A stretch of 64,000 bases of DNA from Gracilaria gracilis (GCA_030374805.1 JARGSG010000190.1:682001-746000); one strand, 5' to 3'; positions 46,761 to 59,707 are shown, counted from the stretch's first letter. Notes: generated by a model from the sequence alone, not told the origin. Numbers and translations: made by a program.

Positions 46761-49700
46761 ACGGTCCTTTTAGAAGTAAGAAGAGCACGTTAAAAGGACA
46801 TTTATTGAATACTGACGTGTCGTTGCAGAACAATGAAGGTTCTGGGAAGGAGTCTTGTGTTCCGTGCGCTCCGCTGCTAACAATGGATGGAACATTTGAA
46901 GGGCTCCCCGCTCATATTTTGAAGGATGACGGATGCAATACAAACGTAATATCTAAGGATTTTGTTTCTCGTCATGGTCATTTACTGCACCTCAAGCCAA
47001 CCTTGATGGAGATTACTCATTCAAAGGAAGGATCACACGAGATTAGTACTGATATGGTTACAGGCAAAATAGTTATTGGAACATATTCGTATACATCTAA
47101 CTGGATTGTGGCCGACTGTCGTTATGACATCCTGCTCGGCATGCCCTGGCATATGGAAAGCAATCCAGAAGTGGAGTATGTTTCAAGAACCATCCATGTG
47201 GGCGGTACAATGCTTGAAGCGGAAGAAGCTCCGCGCAAGGAGCGCATAGTCGTAACAAATCTAGGAGTGAAACGCTTTCGAAAACTGTTAAGGAAACCAG
47301 CGCGGTCTGCTGCCGTGTTCCACTGTGTTCCAGTGAGGAAGGTGCAGGGGAAGCATTGCTAATCACAAAGCGCAATTACTAGAAGAAGATGACAAGGACT
47401 TGTGCTCGTTACTCAATGAGTTTGAAGACGTTTTCCAAGAAGAACTACCTGATGGACTTCCACCACCTCGAGAAGTAGACCATGCGATCGAAACTGAACC
47501 GGGAGTTCGACCCCCGCACAGGTCGTTATACCAGCTCTCCCCGGCAGAACTGCTCGCGGCAAAGAAGTACATCGAAAAGTTGCTTAAGGCGGTAAGATTA
47601 GGCGAAGTCACTCTCCTTATGGGTCACCATTATTCTTCGTGAAAGAACCAGGGCGTGAGCTTCGTGGAGTAGTAGACTACCGTGCCTTGAACAGGATAAC
47701 AAAGCGTAACAACGCTCCCTTGCCACGATGTGACGAAATGTTTGATCGCCTCGGAAAGGCCAAATACTTTTCAAAGCTGGATCTAAAGACCGGCTTTCAT
47801 CAAATTCGAATGCGACCTGAAGATATCGAGAAAACGGCATTTAATACTAAGTACGGACAGTTTGAGTACATGGTAATGCCCATGGGTTTGCGCAATGCTC
47901 CTGCTACCTTCCAAACCCTGATGAACCGTGTATTGTATGAGTATATTGATGAGTTTGTGGTCGTATACATTGACGACCTTCTTATTTACAGCCAAAGCCG
48001 TGAAGAACACTTAGAGCACATCCGAGCTGTATTATCGCGCCTTCGGAGCCACAAGCTGTATACATCTCCGAAGAAATGCAGTTTCATGACGAAGGAGACG
48101 GAATTTCTCGGACTACTGGTAAGCGAACGAGGTTTAGAGGTTAATCCCAACAAGGTTGAAGTTATAAAGAACTGGCCACGGCCTCGAACGTTGACGGAAC
48201 TACGAAGCTTTTTGGGCCTTGTGCAGTTTTTTAGGAGATTCATCAAGGGATATTCATCAATTGCAGCACCGTTAACCTCTCTCACTCAGAAATCTAAGGG
48301 CATTCAATCTTGGGATGGGTCCTCACAGAGTTCATTTGATGACCTGAAAACCGCTTTAATGACTGCCCCTATTCTTGTCTCACCAGATTGGAGTAAGCCG
48401 TTCAGGATTCACATTGATGCATCTCAGTTAGCCATTGGAGCAACGTTGACACAGTTTGATGAGGATGAACACGACCGGGTCATTGCGTATATGTCAAGAA
48501 AACTTACATCTGCGGAACAAAACTATACAGCTAATGAACGAGAGCTTTTGGGAGTTGTCTTTGCCCTACAGAGGTTTCGATGTTATATTGAGGGATCTAG
48601 TTATGATGTTCTTACTGATAATCAGGTGGTGAAGAACTTCTTCAACAAGAAGAACATTAATCGTAGAGAAGCTCGTTGGCTTGAAGTATTGGCGTCATTT
48701 AATATTCGTGAAGTTTGCCTCCAACCAGGACGCATACATGTATTGGGTGATGCACTATCTAGAATTCCAGACACTATTTCTATGAACAACACCTTCGTTT
48801 TAGAAGTCAACGATACTAAGAAGCTTTTTGGAGATTACGCATCTGACCAAATGTTTGGCCAAATCTATCTCGCTCTGAAAGGGAAGTTACCAAAAGACAA
48901 GAAAGCCAGGAAAAGAATAGAACTTTTGTTACCATCGTTTCACTTGAACGGATGGAAGCTTATGTATAATGAAAAGTGCTGTGTCCCACGAAACGCACGA
49001 AAGAAGCTTTTGGAACTTGCACATGACTCGAAGGTTTCAGGACATTTTGCCTTTACGAAGACGTTGGAACGGTTGACGTGTTATCACTGGAAACATAAGA
49101 CGAAAGATGTTCGAGATTATTGCGCAGGTTGTTATGAATGCCAGAGAAATAAGGACCATCAATGCATGCAACTTAATGATCCAACCGCCCTCCCTATACC
49201 TACAAGAAGGTGGGGCATGCTTGCTACTGATTTTATCGTGAAGCTTCCTACAACAAAGCGTGGTTATGATAGCATAACAACTTGGGTTGATAGGTTGTCT
49301 CGCAGGGTTCATTTTATTTCATCAAAGATTACTGATGAAGCTCCTGACGTTGCACAAGCATTTCTCACGCACATATTTCCTCAACATGGCCTACCAGATT
49401 CAATCATATCCGACAGGGACCCAAAGTTTGTATCTCTTTTCTGGCAGACGCTAATGGATAAATGCGGTATTCGACTGCGAATGTCTTCCTCGAGACATCC
49501 GCAGACAGATGGTGCTTCGGAGGTGATGAATCGAATGGTCGAGAATTACATAAGATGTTTCTGCTCATACAACCAAGATGATTGGGACCTACTTCTACCT
49601 ACTGCAGAATTTGCTTACAATTCGTCAAAGTCTGAAGACCTCGGCCTTTCCCCTTTTGAGGTAGACCTTGGATGGAATCCAAAAGGTCCAATTGATTTCG

Positions 49701-50317
49701 TTCATAGCGATCCGGTTGCAGTCGAAAGTGTGGAGTCATTGCGGATTAGATTACAAGCAGTACTTGAAGACGCGCAATACGCACACAGATTGGCCAAGTC
49801 TCGTCAGTCTGCTGAATCCTTTATGAAGTGTAGAAAGCCGTCATATGTGGTGGGAGACAAAGTGATGGTATCACGGAAGCTCTTCAGAGATCTTTATTCA
49901 CGCGCTCAACCAAAGGAAAAGTTTAGTGCTCGTCGCATGGGACCGTTTGCCATTGAGGAATTGATCGGAAAAAACGCTGTTCGTGTGAAGTTTCCTTCTA
50001 ACGTTAAGACTCAGCCAGTCATTCATGTATCCTTTACAAGCCCTTACAAATCTCAGCCAGAAGACCTAGCCCAGCCTATTCGAAAAGCGGCAGTTGCAGT
50101 TGGAGAGTCTGAGGGCCAGAAGCTATTTGTTGTCGAAAGAATTTTGGCGCACCGCAAAAGAGGGCGAGGGTATCAATGGCTCACCTTAATGAAGGGCGCT
50201 CCATTGCATGATGCCACCTGGCAACCAACGAAGGACTTTGTCGATAAAGATGGAACAAAAACGGAAGAGTTCTTAAGATATATCAAGGAGAAAAATATAT
50301 TGACACATCTACATTGA
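46724..50317 (+). CDS. gypsy-2 Pol (protease, RT, RNase H, integrase, chromodomain-like end)
   Basis: The protease region carries ILKDDGCNTNVIS, so DDG replaces the usual DSG/DTG. The frame ends at TAA 47360. The RT start (LPDGLPPPREVDHAIE) lies in the +1 frame between about 47376 and 47590. From about 47590 the original frame returns: VVDYRALNR, MPMGLRNAPATFQ, VVYIDDLLIY (catalytic), RNase H with IHIDAS, NERELL, TDNQ and GDALSR, integrase zinc part SGHF...CAGCYEC, and core ATDFIV, SDRDPKF, GASEVMN (D,D,E). A chromodomain-like tail (RILAHRKRGRGYQW) ends at TGA 50315-50317. Two compensating shifts in so young a copy are either disabling mutations or sequence errors. Confidence 0.93.
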
Positions 50318-50357
50318 CGCTAGTGGCAATCACAATCCTTTTTGATGGTGTGAAGAG

Positions 50358-50731
50358 TGCAACAGAGTGCACTTACGAAGCTGAGTATAAGCTGACAGCG
50401 AGTGGTGTTGGACTGGCAAGAAGTGGCCCGTACTGCCAGGAAATGCAAGTTCTTGTCCAGGGTGCGTACAGGTCTCACTTGGAGAGTGATGCGGCGCACA
50501 CTTCAACCTAGTCTAACGGTTACTTTTGCACAGGTCTGGAAGGCGGCACTGTTCCCGCCAATCCAATTGTTGTCTGACACGCAACGCAGGCTGTATTCGC
50601 TGCTGACGGCGAGCCGACGCTCCGCTTCACCCCTTAAATTAGAGAATAGACGTAGATGCTGACCCTCCTTCTTCGAGGGGGTATCGAATATCAGTCGGTA
50701 AAGACGACCATAGTGCGCAACGATTGTCAAA
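50358..50731 (+). repeat. 3' LTR of gypsy-2
   Basis: 374 bp, partner of 45562-45935. Followed directly by the ATGGG duplication. Confidence 0.95.
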
Positions 50732-50736
50732 ATGGG

Positions 50737-51766
50737 TGGGTTATTGGTAGTAATGATTGCTGTTGGTTCTATTGGATGTCTGAAAAGGGTCACAATTGGC
50801 TTTAATTTATAATCCTTTTCTGCTTACAATACGAGTTTGAGCCATTTTTCTGATTCGTTCGTATACTTTTGCACAGGGTGTTTTACAGTGTTTTATTTAC
50901 TGTCACCGAATGGCTTGTTGCTAATTGATTAGACTTTGGATGTTTACTTTATCGGACTTCACATATATGGTACTGTCTTTGGTTTGGCATCTGTGCGTCT
51001 CTAAGATACTATTTTGTCAAAATATATGCCGTTCGTATACTTTTGCACATGACTGTAACATAAACGCAGCAGTGGCAGTTGGGGTAGGCAATTCTCTCAG
51101 TGATAGAATAGATGAGGTGGCTTCCATTCATTTAAGTATTTGTATTTAGTGCTCACGAGAGCACTTTGTGCTCTCTAGACTACTACATAAACGTACAGCT
51201 GAGGAGAACGAGGCTTAACGCTGAGTTCTCCAACGCCGACTCCTGCAGCAATAACTATTACGCCAAGTTGTGCGCTTCGGTTGTGAGCGCAAGGGGAGAG
51301 ATGTGAACGGTGGAGTCCGATGCTCCGAGTTTATTGAGGAGAGGAGGGCAATCGGTGGCTTAAGTACACCGATGCAGATCTCCCGATTGGGAGTCACCCA
51401 ATTTGGAGCGCTGCTCGATCTCAAGTGCCACCCAGAGACTCTCAGTCCGGGGTGGCACGTGCTAAGTGATGGCGCTTGCCTGTCGTACTGCGTGGGTTAA
51501 GAGGGCTACAGTCAAGAGTCTGTGACTAATGGTGTGTACGCTAGGTGTGCGTGTGGCTGTGGCTGGGTACCTGCCACTACACAAGTACTCTTTCGTCGGA
51601 GAAGAACGGTTATCTTCCACTGTACTCACTTTTCTTAATTCCTCCGAGACAAAATCTGCAAGCCTTGTTGCAAGAAGGAATTGTACCAAGCCTTTTCATG
51701 AACTAAATGAAATCCGGAAAGAAAATGGGTTTGCTAAATTTATGTACAAGAAAAGAAAGCAACGCA
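50737..51766. other. No gene recognised
   Basis: 50737-51140 is AT-rich. 51146-51530 is GC-richer, begins with an inverted GAGAGCAC/GTGCTCTC repeat (about 51155-51178), and may be an old LTR or the 3' flank of the next gene. No target duplication was found. Confidence 0.4.
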
Positions 51767-53278
51767 CTACTGGCTAAGCACACCAACCAAGACCGTCTGT
51801 CCATGATCGACGTCTGTGACCTCCTCAACAACGCCGTTAGTATACCGAACAGTCACCGAGTCAACCTTCGTTCTGGGCCCCAGTCCGAAATGCAACGTTT
51901 CCATGTAGGAGTGGGAGACCGACGACCCGGGCGACCCCACGCGTCTCGTCATGGACAGGTTCCCTGACTTCACCACTACCACCGCATTTAACGGCGTGCA
52001 GCTTCTGTCAGAAGGGTTTCCAACGCGCACATGAACATAGTTTCCACCGCCCTGCAACTCGTTCTTGAACACTCTGAAGTAACCACCAACATCCACCTTA
52101 TCGTGATCACCTTCGCTCATGATGAGATCAACCTTTCCGTCCATGTCGTAGTCAACGCCCACAGTCATATCGCCGCGAGTGTCAGGTCCATGCGATGTGA
52201 TCCAATCTTTTCTCGTAAACGTTCCATCGCCATTGTTCAGCAGCAGGTAGTCGGTGCCCTGATACTGGGTAACGTGGAGATCGATCCAGCCGTCATTGTT
52301 AAAGTCGCCGGTGGTGACACCTCTTGACTTTGTACCTCTCGGAATGCCGGCCTGTACACTGACATCGACGTATTTTCCATTGCGGTTCTCAAGCAGGATG
52401 TCATGATATACGGTATCAGGCATCCACCTTCCAATTCTATCGCGTGCCAGATAGAGGTCAAAGTCACCATCGCCGTCAAAGTCAATCTCAGCAACGGCGG
52501 CCACACCCTCTCTCGCCATACCGGGCGGCAAAACGGTATTGGAGATATCCACCATGTGGAACGGTGCCACCAGCTTCCACACGGTAAATAGGTAGTAACT
52601 CAAAACCTCCATTACACCATCATTATCAATATCGGTCACAACGGCGAGCGGGTTCCTGGTCCATTCAAACCCTCCCTGCAGCGTCCTGAGCGCGAATTTC
52701 ATCTGGCCAACGTTCTCGTACGCAAACTGATGGGAGCCCTCCAACGCCCACGCATTGGTGTAAATGACGTCCGGCCAATACGGATGCGCGCCCATCGACA
52801 AGTCAAGGTAAACAGCAGTTCTGCCACGCCCGCCGCGGGCGGTGATAGCGGCTTGCTGCGTGACCTCCTTGATGGAGCGATCGTACGGGTTGACCTCGAA
52901 CATGAGCGGGTTGGCAGGGTTGAGCCCGTAGTTGCCGCCGACAGAGAGCGTGAAGCGCATGGCGCGGTGCCACGGCGACACGGGGAAGGGCGCGAAGCCA
53001 TGCGAGTCGTGGAAGATTCCCCAGTTGGGCTTGCCGAAGCGGCCGTTGCCCAGGTTGTAGTACAGCTCGGTGAAGGTGGAGTCGTGGTGACAGAACAGCA
53101 AGTCCGGCAGCCCGTCGCGGTCGAGATCCACCACGGAAGGCGAGCCATACTTTTTGATCTTGCCGGAACGAACATCGATGCCAGCCGCCACGGTCACGTC
53201 GCGGAAGGACGGCGTCTGGCAAAGCGCGGCCGACAAGAGCAACGCAAAAGTTACGATCAGCAAGTTAAGAGCAGTCAT
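51767..53278 (-). CDS. Secreted FG-GAP/VCBS and ASPIC/UnbV protein (CRTAC1-like), copy 1
   Basis: ATG 53278, 503 codons, intact, ending in TAG 51767-51769. Residues 1-20 form a signal peptide ending LLLSAALC. Calcium-loop motifs follow at DLDRDGLPD (about 51-59), DIDNDGVME, DFDGDGDFD, DFNNDGWID and DYDMDGKVD, each in an FG-GAP/VCBS blade, suggesting an integrin-alpha-like beta-propeller. The C-terminal 85 residues (GNYVHVRVGNPSDRS...GQTVLV) are an ASPIC/UnbV domain. The architecture is that of animal CRTAC1 and many bacterial relatives. The molecular role is unknown; likely an extracellular calcium-binding protein. The paralogues at 56476 and 59834 are clearly more like each other. The gene is GC-rich compared with its surroundings. 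Confidence 0.92.
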   Translation of the reverse strand: MTALNLLIVTFALLLSAALCQTPSFRDVTVAAGIDVRSGKIKKYGSPSVVDLDRDGLPDLLFCHHDSTFTELYYNLGNGRFGKPNWGIFHDSHGFAPFPVSPWHRAMRFTLSVGGNYGLNPANPLMFEVNPYDRSIKEVTQQAAITARGGRGRTAVYLDLSMGAHPYWPDVIYTNAWALEGSHQFAYENVGQMKFALRTLQGGFEWTRNPLAVVTDIDNDGVMEVLSYYLFTVWKLVAPFHMVDISNTVLPPGMAREGVAAVAEIDFDGDGDFDLYLARDRIGRWMPDTVYHDILLENRNGKYVDVSVQAGIPRGTKSRGVTTGDFNNDGWIDLHVTQYQGTDYLLLNNGDGTFTRKDWITSHGPDTRGDMTVGVDYDMDGKVDLIMSEGDHDKVDVGGYFRVFKNELQGGGNYVHVRVGNPSDRSCTPLNAVVVVKSGNLSMTRRVGSPGSSVSHSYMETLHFGLGPRTKVDSVTVRYTNGVVEEVTDVDHGQTVLVGVLSQ

Positions 53279-53370
53279 CGGATGTTAGCGGGAAGAGCAC
53301 AGGTTGCGAACAGTGCGAGTATGAGTGATGCAAGCAGCGGGGGCAGCCTGGGCGCGGGCACGCAGCGGCG

Positions 53371-53378
53371 CTTAAATA
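53371..53378 (-). promoter_or_regulatory. TATA element of ASPIC copy 1
   Basis: On the minus strand TATTTAAGCGCCG, about 95 bp before the ATG at 53278. The AAGCGCCG extension also follows the TATA of the gene at 59834. Confidence 0.55.
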
Positions 53379-55923
53379 GCGGCGCGGGAGCGGCGGCGGC
53401 GCGCGCACAAAGCAAAAGCACACAAACGCCAACCGGAGGCGCGCAACGACGAGCTGCATCATGGTGCACGCGGCGCGGCGCGACGTGGGACATTGTTGCG
53501 CATGGAGTGAAGGCGGCTGTCAATGGCACGTCCACATCAGTTCAGCGACCGCGGCGCACGTGCGGCGCACGCGCGTGTGCGTCGCGCGCCCAACCGCCGC
53601 TGGCGCGCGTGCCGCCAACCGTCAGAACTGATCTTGCTCGCGCACGTCGCGGCGCGCTGCGTGCGCAGTAAAAAATTGCTCGCTTCCCGTGCGGCGGCCG
53701 CGCGCTTTCGGGGCCGCGGCCGGCGCGGACGGGGGGGGGGGGCGTTGACGACTGACGTTGCACCGGACGCGGGCTGTACACAGCGCGTGGCGTTGAGTAA
53801 AACTGCTCTGTAGGGCTGTATTCACAACAAAGAGAGCGTGCGGGTCTGTGGCTAGCGCGGCGCCAGATGGTCTGTCACTGCCTCCCGTGGTGCTCTTTGC
53901 ATGCGGCGCACACTTACATGCGCAACGCTGTCCACGTAGGCGTGCTGCCCGAGCGGAAGCTTTCGGAGCACAGCAGCAGCAATGTGGCGACGTCAACGAA
54001 AAACGTTAAGTGAAAGCACCGAGAGCGACGCGAGCAGCAGCAAATAGTGTGCACGGGCGCGAGCACTTGGGCGCCGCCGGGCTGACTCAGCGCATCGCTT
54101 CCGGCGTTTGGCGCCGCCGCAGTGGAGGTTGTGCGTGGCGCGCTGTGCGGCGTGTGTAAACCGACGTGTGGCGGTGCCAACGGGCGCTGTTTACACAAGG
54201 AAGTGTGCCGCTACGAGAGAAAAAGCGTCCCGCCGTAATACAGTCACGTACATTGCTGTACCTTTCTTTTTCTTAAATTTCAGGTATTTGATATAATTTA
54301 TATTTGCAACCTTCGTTTAGCCGCCTTGTTCCCTTTGTTCTCTCCCCTTCAAGCTTCGGAGCGACCAACACCTGCGCCATCTTCGATATACCTTCTATGC
54401 AAAGCTTTCCCAACCCAGACCTAGTTCTTGTTGACCTTTTGATCGCTCAGTTACACCTTCTCGAACAACATGTTCAAATGCTTCTTCTTCCTAAAGTATC
54501 CAAGTCAAAAGATGTCTGCTCATCTATGTGACAGCTCTTGTTCGCCAACAAAGATTGCATTGTTCGATGCTTTCAAGTTCCGTGTACGGGACGCATATCC
54601 CCACTCAATCATGTCCTGCGAAACACCAATTCAAACTATTCATCACGTGAATAGAAAAAAATGCGCTTTTGGCCGAAACAGAACCAATCCCTTTGAAAAA
54701 CCAATTCACAAAACCATGTTGTAGATACCCGTTTCATGAGCATCAAAAACAAAACTCCTAAAAGTTTTCAACAGCTTCTTCTTCAAGCTCACATCACCAT
54801 TTTCTTGCATATATAATTACAGAGCAATTACTTTTCTACACTATCATTTACTACACGGAAAAAAGAACTCCACACAGTTTCACCAGTTCATTTCGCAAGT
54901 ACTTTGATGATGACAAGGCGGAAAGGAGGACAATTAATTATTGCGCTCAGGATATGTCTCATGCTGTTCGAAACTGTGACCTGAAGGGTATTCTCAAATC
55001 ACTGAAGAGTCGCGAGATCCATCTGACATCTCGTGTTGAACGATACATATCATCATATTCCTCTTCTGTATGCTAGTGGCCCACTTTCCAGCATTCCATG
55101 GCCTTGTGGATGCCACTTCTGCTACAGTACGTCAATCCATTAGTGGTGCAGATTGATTCAAGCTGCTTCAACAACCTGATGACAAAGATATTAAGGGTGA
55201 TATCACATCATGGTAACAATGTTATACACAATGCTGAAAAGGCAAACGAGTCGTCCAAACACCCCCGATAAACTACGCTGGCTTGACAGCCCAAAGTACT
55301 AACAACTTGGTTTAGACAATACATGTAGATATGTCAGTTCCATTATCTCAGTCTGTGCTACAACCGTTTCTTCTACACAACATGTCATTGTCCACTGCAA
55401 CTCCAGCAATCAGGTGAACATCAACTCTGCATTCAAAGGTTGCCATCTATGCAATGTCTTTTAAGAAAATGGGAAAAAGTTATTTTGTTTGAACATCTCA
55501 AACGATGGAACTGACAAGAAACGCAATATGATACAAAACGAGCGCAAAGCCACACTTTCTCAGAAACGATAACACTCTGCCTCCAAGGAAAGGCATACTG
55601 TTACGAATCGGCTGTCGTCGTTAAACATTTCGACCGCTTCGTCTGGTGTCAACGGCAACCGCACAGTGTCCCATTGCCAGAATCAGATCGTTTGTCTATC
55701 TGCCAGACGCCGTTTGGTTGTCGGAAGCTTTACAGTTCATATTTTACAGCTGCTTTTGCTCCAACAAAACGATTCCACCCACATTCCTATCAAAAGTTGC
55801 CACTCGGCCAATCGCACAAACAGAGCGTGTATGAATATTTTTCATACCCCCTTGTTTTGAATTCATCTGCCGAAGAGGAGAAACGTGATATTGCAGCTGT
55901 CGTTATCAGGCGGTGTAACGTTA
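53379..55923. other. GC-rich upstream DNA, then AT-rich DNA with a stray frame
   Basis: 53379-54240 is extremely GC-rich with GCGC-type repeats and a run of nine or more G near 53731. Its many long frames are compositional. 54250-55923 is AT-richer. An open frame without an ATG start at about 54850-55075 reads FRKYFDDDKAERRTINYCAQ and ends in TAG. It looks like a coding remnant but was not recognised. Confidence 0.4.
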
Positions 55924-58013
55924 CCTGTTTTAGTGCAATTCACAAACGACGTTTGCAGGCCTTCTCTTAATCGAAATGTCATCAAGCGAAAAAAAAAATC
56001 TCAAGATGTGAGGCACACGACGAGTACAATTGAGTTCATCATTGTGTTATATCAGATGGCTGGGGTGTCTAACTTGTTCTCTAAAATTCATGCAAGGTCC
56101 ATGAACATCATGTCCTTTAAAACGAAACCAAAGCATTGGATAGACGAAGAAGCTTCTGTCTTCTTCCACTTGTAACACTATGATTAAGCTGCCCTTTTCC
56201 ACCCTCATTTCAGTCTGGCAGTCAGAACAGTCTTCATGGGCAGACAAACAAAACGTTCTACCCTTACTTGCTACATTTCTTCATTAAAGAGTAGAAGTCA
56301 TGTGCATACACCAAGGAAACCAAAAATTTCGTGCTTGTCACAATTCAAAATTGTCGATATCGCCAGCATTCTGACGAGCAGTTAAAGCAATACATACTTG
56401 TGTACAAATGACCGTTTCTAGTTCGCTCTTCATTGCATCAAGACAATTCTAATCTATCAAAAGTTAGCTGAAACCTTACAACAAACCAACAACAACAGTC
56501 TGTCCAGGTTGGACGTTTTCAACCGTCTCAACCTTCCCGTTCGTGTATCGCACTGTGATAGAATCCACCATGGCACGGTCGCCGAGACCAAAGTGCAAAG
56601 TCTCCATATAAGAGTGCGACACAGAGGTACCCGGAGATCCCACGCGACGCATCATGCTCAGGTCACCAGACTTGACCGTCACCACCGCGTTGAGCGGCGT
56701 GCAGCTTCGATCAGACGGGTTTCCCACGCGCACGTGCACGTAGTTGCCGGCGCTGGCCATCACGTTGTTGAACACGCGATAAGTACCTCCAATTGACACA
56801 TCGTCGTGGTCACCCTCGCTCATGATCAGGTCCACCTTGCCGTCCATGTCGTAGTCAACCGCCGTTGCCATGTCACCACGGGTGTCTTTGGCGTGTGAGG
56901 TGAGTCCGTCCGCGCGTCGGAAGGATCCATTCCCGTTGTTGAGCAGCACAATGTCGTCGCCCATGTACTGCGACACGTGCAGATCCATCAGCCCGTCGTT
57001 GTTGAAGTCTCCGGTGGTCACTCCGCGCGACTTGGTGCCCCGAGGGATACCGGCCTGCTCGCTCACGTCGAAGTAGCGACCGTCGCGGTTCTCCAGCAGG
57101 ATGTCGTGGTACACGGTGTCGGGCATCCAGAAGCCGATTCGGTCCCTGGCGAGGTACAGGTCGAAGTCGCCATCGCCGTCAAAGTCAATCTCGGTAACTG
57201 ACACCACACCATCGCGCGCCATGTTGGGCGGCAGCACTCTGTCGGACACGTCCACCATGTGGAACGGCGCCACCAGCTTCCAAACCGTGAAGAAGTAATA
57301 GCTCAATACCTCCATGACACCGTCGTTCTCCATGTCGGTGACCACGGCGAGCGGGTTTCTAGTCCATTCGAATCCGCCTTGCAACGTGCGAAGCGCGAAC
57401 TTTTGTTGGCCAACGCTTTCGTACGCGAATTGGTGGATGCCTTCCATAGCCCAGGCGTTGGTGTAGATCACATCAGGCCAGTACGGGTGCGCGCCCATGG
57501 AGAGGTCCAAGTACACGGCCGTCCTGCCGCGACCTCCGCGTTCGGTGATACCGGCTTGCTGCGTGACCCTCAACGATGGAACGATTGAACGGGTTGACCT
57601 CGAACATGAGGGGGTGGGCGGGGGTTGAGACCGAAGTTGCCGCCCACGGAGAGCGTGAAGCGCATGTTCTTGTGCCATGGCGACATGGGGAAGGCGGAGA
57701 AGCCATGCGAGTCGTGGAAGATGCCCCACTGCGGCTTGGAGAAGGAGCCGTCGCCGTTGTTGAAGTACATCTCGGTGAAGGTGGAGTCGTGATGGCAGAA
57801 GAGCAGATCTGGGAGTCCATCGCGATCGAGGTCGATGACGGCTGGGCCGCCATACTTCTTGACCTTTCCGGAGCGGAGATCGATTCCAGCTTGCACTGTA
57901 ACGTCGCGGAAGGCGGGGTCGGCGGCGATTGCAGCCGAGAAGAGAAGCAGAGTTGATAGAAGAAAGTTACGCAAAGTCATTGTGGTGAGTTATGAGTTTT
58001 AGAGTTAAGTGAG
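55924..58013 (-). repeat. Left arm of a 2.1-kb inverted duplication
   Basis: Reverse complement of 59801-61890; paired positions sum to 117814 at both the start codons and the outer edges. It includes a whole ASPIC gene, its 5' leader and about 550 bp of 3' flank. The coding part is about 99% identical and the flank slightly less. Confidence 0.95.
56476..57980 (-). pseudogene. Secreted FG-GAP/ASPIC protein, copy 2, frame broken by two +1 indels
   Basis: ATG 57980 gives a signal peptide (LLLFSAAIA) and the first propeller motif DLDRDGLPD. The frame breaks after about residue 123 because a C-run (57620-57624) is one base longer than in the other copy. A second extra base (57567-57569) puts the remaining ~375 residues, with all later calcium loops and the ASPIC domain, in a third frame ending at TAA 56476-56478. 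Both indels are in homopolymers, so sequencing error is a real possibility and the gene may be intact in the organism. Otherwise nearly identical to copy 3. Confidence 0.85.
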
Positions 58014-58117
58014 TTAGGGATTAGAAAAACTCGGGAATTTAGTGGGGGGGATGTTGTGAGTTGGGATGGAGTGGAGTGGAGAGAATGTTTGAGAGCAACT
58101 TGGCGGACATTGACCAT

Positions 58118-58126
58118 GTTATATAG
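58118..58126 (-). promoter_or_regulatory. TATA element of ASPIC copy 2
   Basis: CTATATAAC on the minus strand, about 140 bp before the ATG at 57980. Confidence 0.5.
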
Positions 58127-59707
58127 TCAGCGAGACGACGGGCTCACTTACCAAAGCAACGCATCCGTACCGCATGGTGACGTACCGAAAAAGCGAAAAT
58201 TGGGCGCCACGATGGCGAGGAGCTGCGAAGGCGAACAAGCGCGAGCGGCTCTGTATCTCGTAAGAGCTATCATCGCTGACAAAGCTGCGAGGCGGCGCGC
58301 GTTTGTTGGCGGTTACACAAAATTAGGACGGGGCTGAATTTAATTTTTCGGTACCCTTGGTAGCGCATGGCGAGCAATTCGCGCATGCAAAATATAAACG
58401 GTCACAGTTTTTTCATTGTTGCGCCAGCTGTTTTTGCAGTGCTGAGTGGCGGCGAATGCCGCTCCCGAACCCTGCGACGCGCGCTGCATGTGCGTACCGC
58501 TTGGCCGCCTTCCATTGCATGAGCGGAGTTACGCTTATTCTTCATGATAGGAATAAAGGAAAAACGAACGATTCCTGCACCATTCCCCACGGGGAGTTGG
58601 CACCGGTTTGGTTGCGTGTTGATACGGGGCTCGTACATGTTAATAGTATATAGGAAACGGGTATGAAAATGGTCCGAAAATGGCTCCGAATGAGCTGCTA
58701 ACAAAAACGCCAAGCTCATAGGGAATTGCACACGTTGTATCGAAAGTAAGCTCCGTTTCTTGTAGTAGCAAGACTGTAGAGCAATAATGCTAATGACGAG
58801 CCGTTTAGCTTCTAAAAGAGAGCTTGAACGACGCTGGGCTAAGTGCTCACAACAAATGTTCAGCACAGAAGTCAGGGTGGGGGAAACTGCCAGTAGAACA
58901 GTTCCACTTGTTCGACCCATGTTGAAGCTCCAGCCGCCCAGCAGCAGCAAAATGGTATGTGTGCTTTGTAATTGCATCTCACAAATTTTTCCAAACCCAC
59001 AAGCAAAGCAAACAGTACCATTCTTATCAAATCTTATGCGTTTAAAGCGTGCATTGATTCAGCGCCATGTACCTACCTCTTCACACCTGGTTGCGTTCGC
59101 TGAAGAGTTCCGCGTGGCCTACCAGGAAATGTTCACATTCGGCAACAGCCGCATAGCAAGCCACGACATTATGCGTTTATCGAGGTGAGGACGCCTGCTT
59201 CCACACCGTCGAATCCACTCCCGGCACAGACTGCACCTCGTGTGTAAACTCGTGACTGGGACAGGGACATTCGTCACTGTCACCATCAACGGTCCTTGCT
59301 CCAAGCTGTAAACCGCGGCAAACAGTGACAAGTCTTTTGGAAAATGTTCAAAAAACAACAATGGTAATAACGCACCGAGCGCTGTGATTGGTGCGCCCAA
59401 ATTGTGCCCACGGCGCGCGCGGCATTGAGCGCGATGCAATCGTCACCCGCGTGATCATCCATGAAGCTTCTGCGAAGAAGGTGCGCCCCTGACGGAGCCC
59501 CCCACTCGCTGCCGCTCCCGCGCGCACTGTGCGCCCGTGTAATGATGGCGCCGCCGGGAGAAACGATCGGAAGGGGCACTCGTGGACCGCCTTAACGCCA
59601 CACTCGACTCCTATTCCAAATTAATGCCACCGTGAGGAGATCCGCATTCGTGGCGATGGTTCGTCCCACCCCAGACGTCAGGTGCCTGTCATCGCTTGGT
59701 CTTCCCG

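Larger units (their letters stand above)
45557..50736 (+). mobile_element. Young complete Ty3/gypsy element (gypsy-2), duplication ATGGG
   Basis: The two 374-bp LTRs differ at about two positions. ATGGG lies at 45557-45561 and 50732-50736. A primer-binding-like site, gag and pol follow in order. Near-identity of the LTRs means very recent insertion. Confidence 0.95.

Noticed and set aside
53379-53996. Long frames upstream of ASPIC copy 1
   Set aside because: Extreme GC content lengthens frames on all strands, and the products are Arg/Ala/Pro-rich low-complexity sequence.
58402-58977. 191-codon minus frame in the palindrome spacer
   Set aside because: No motif, and it overlaps a promoter region and another frame of similar quality.
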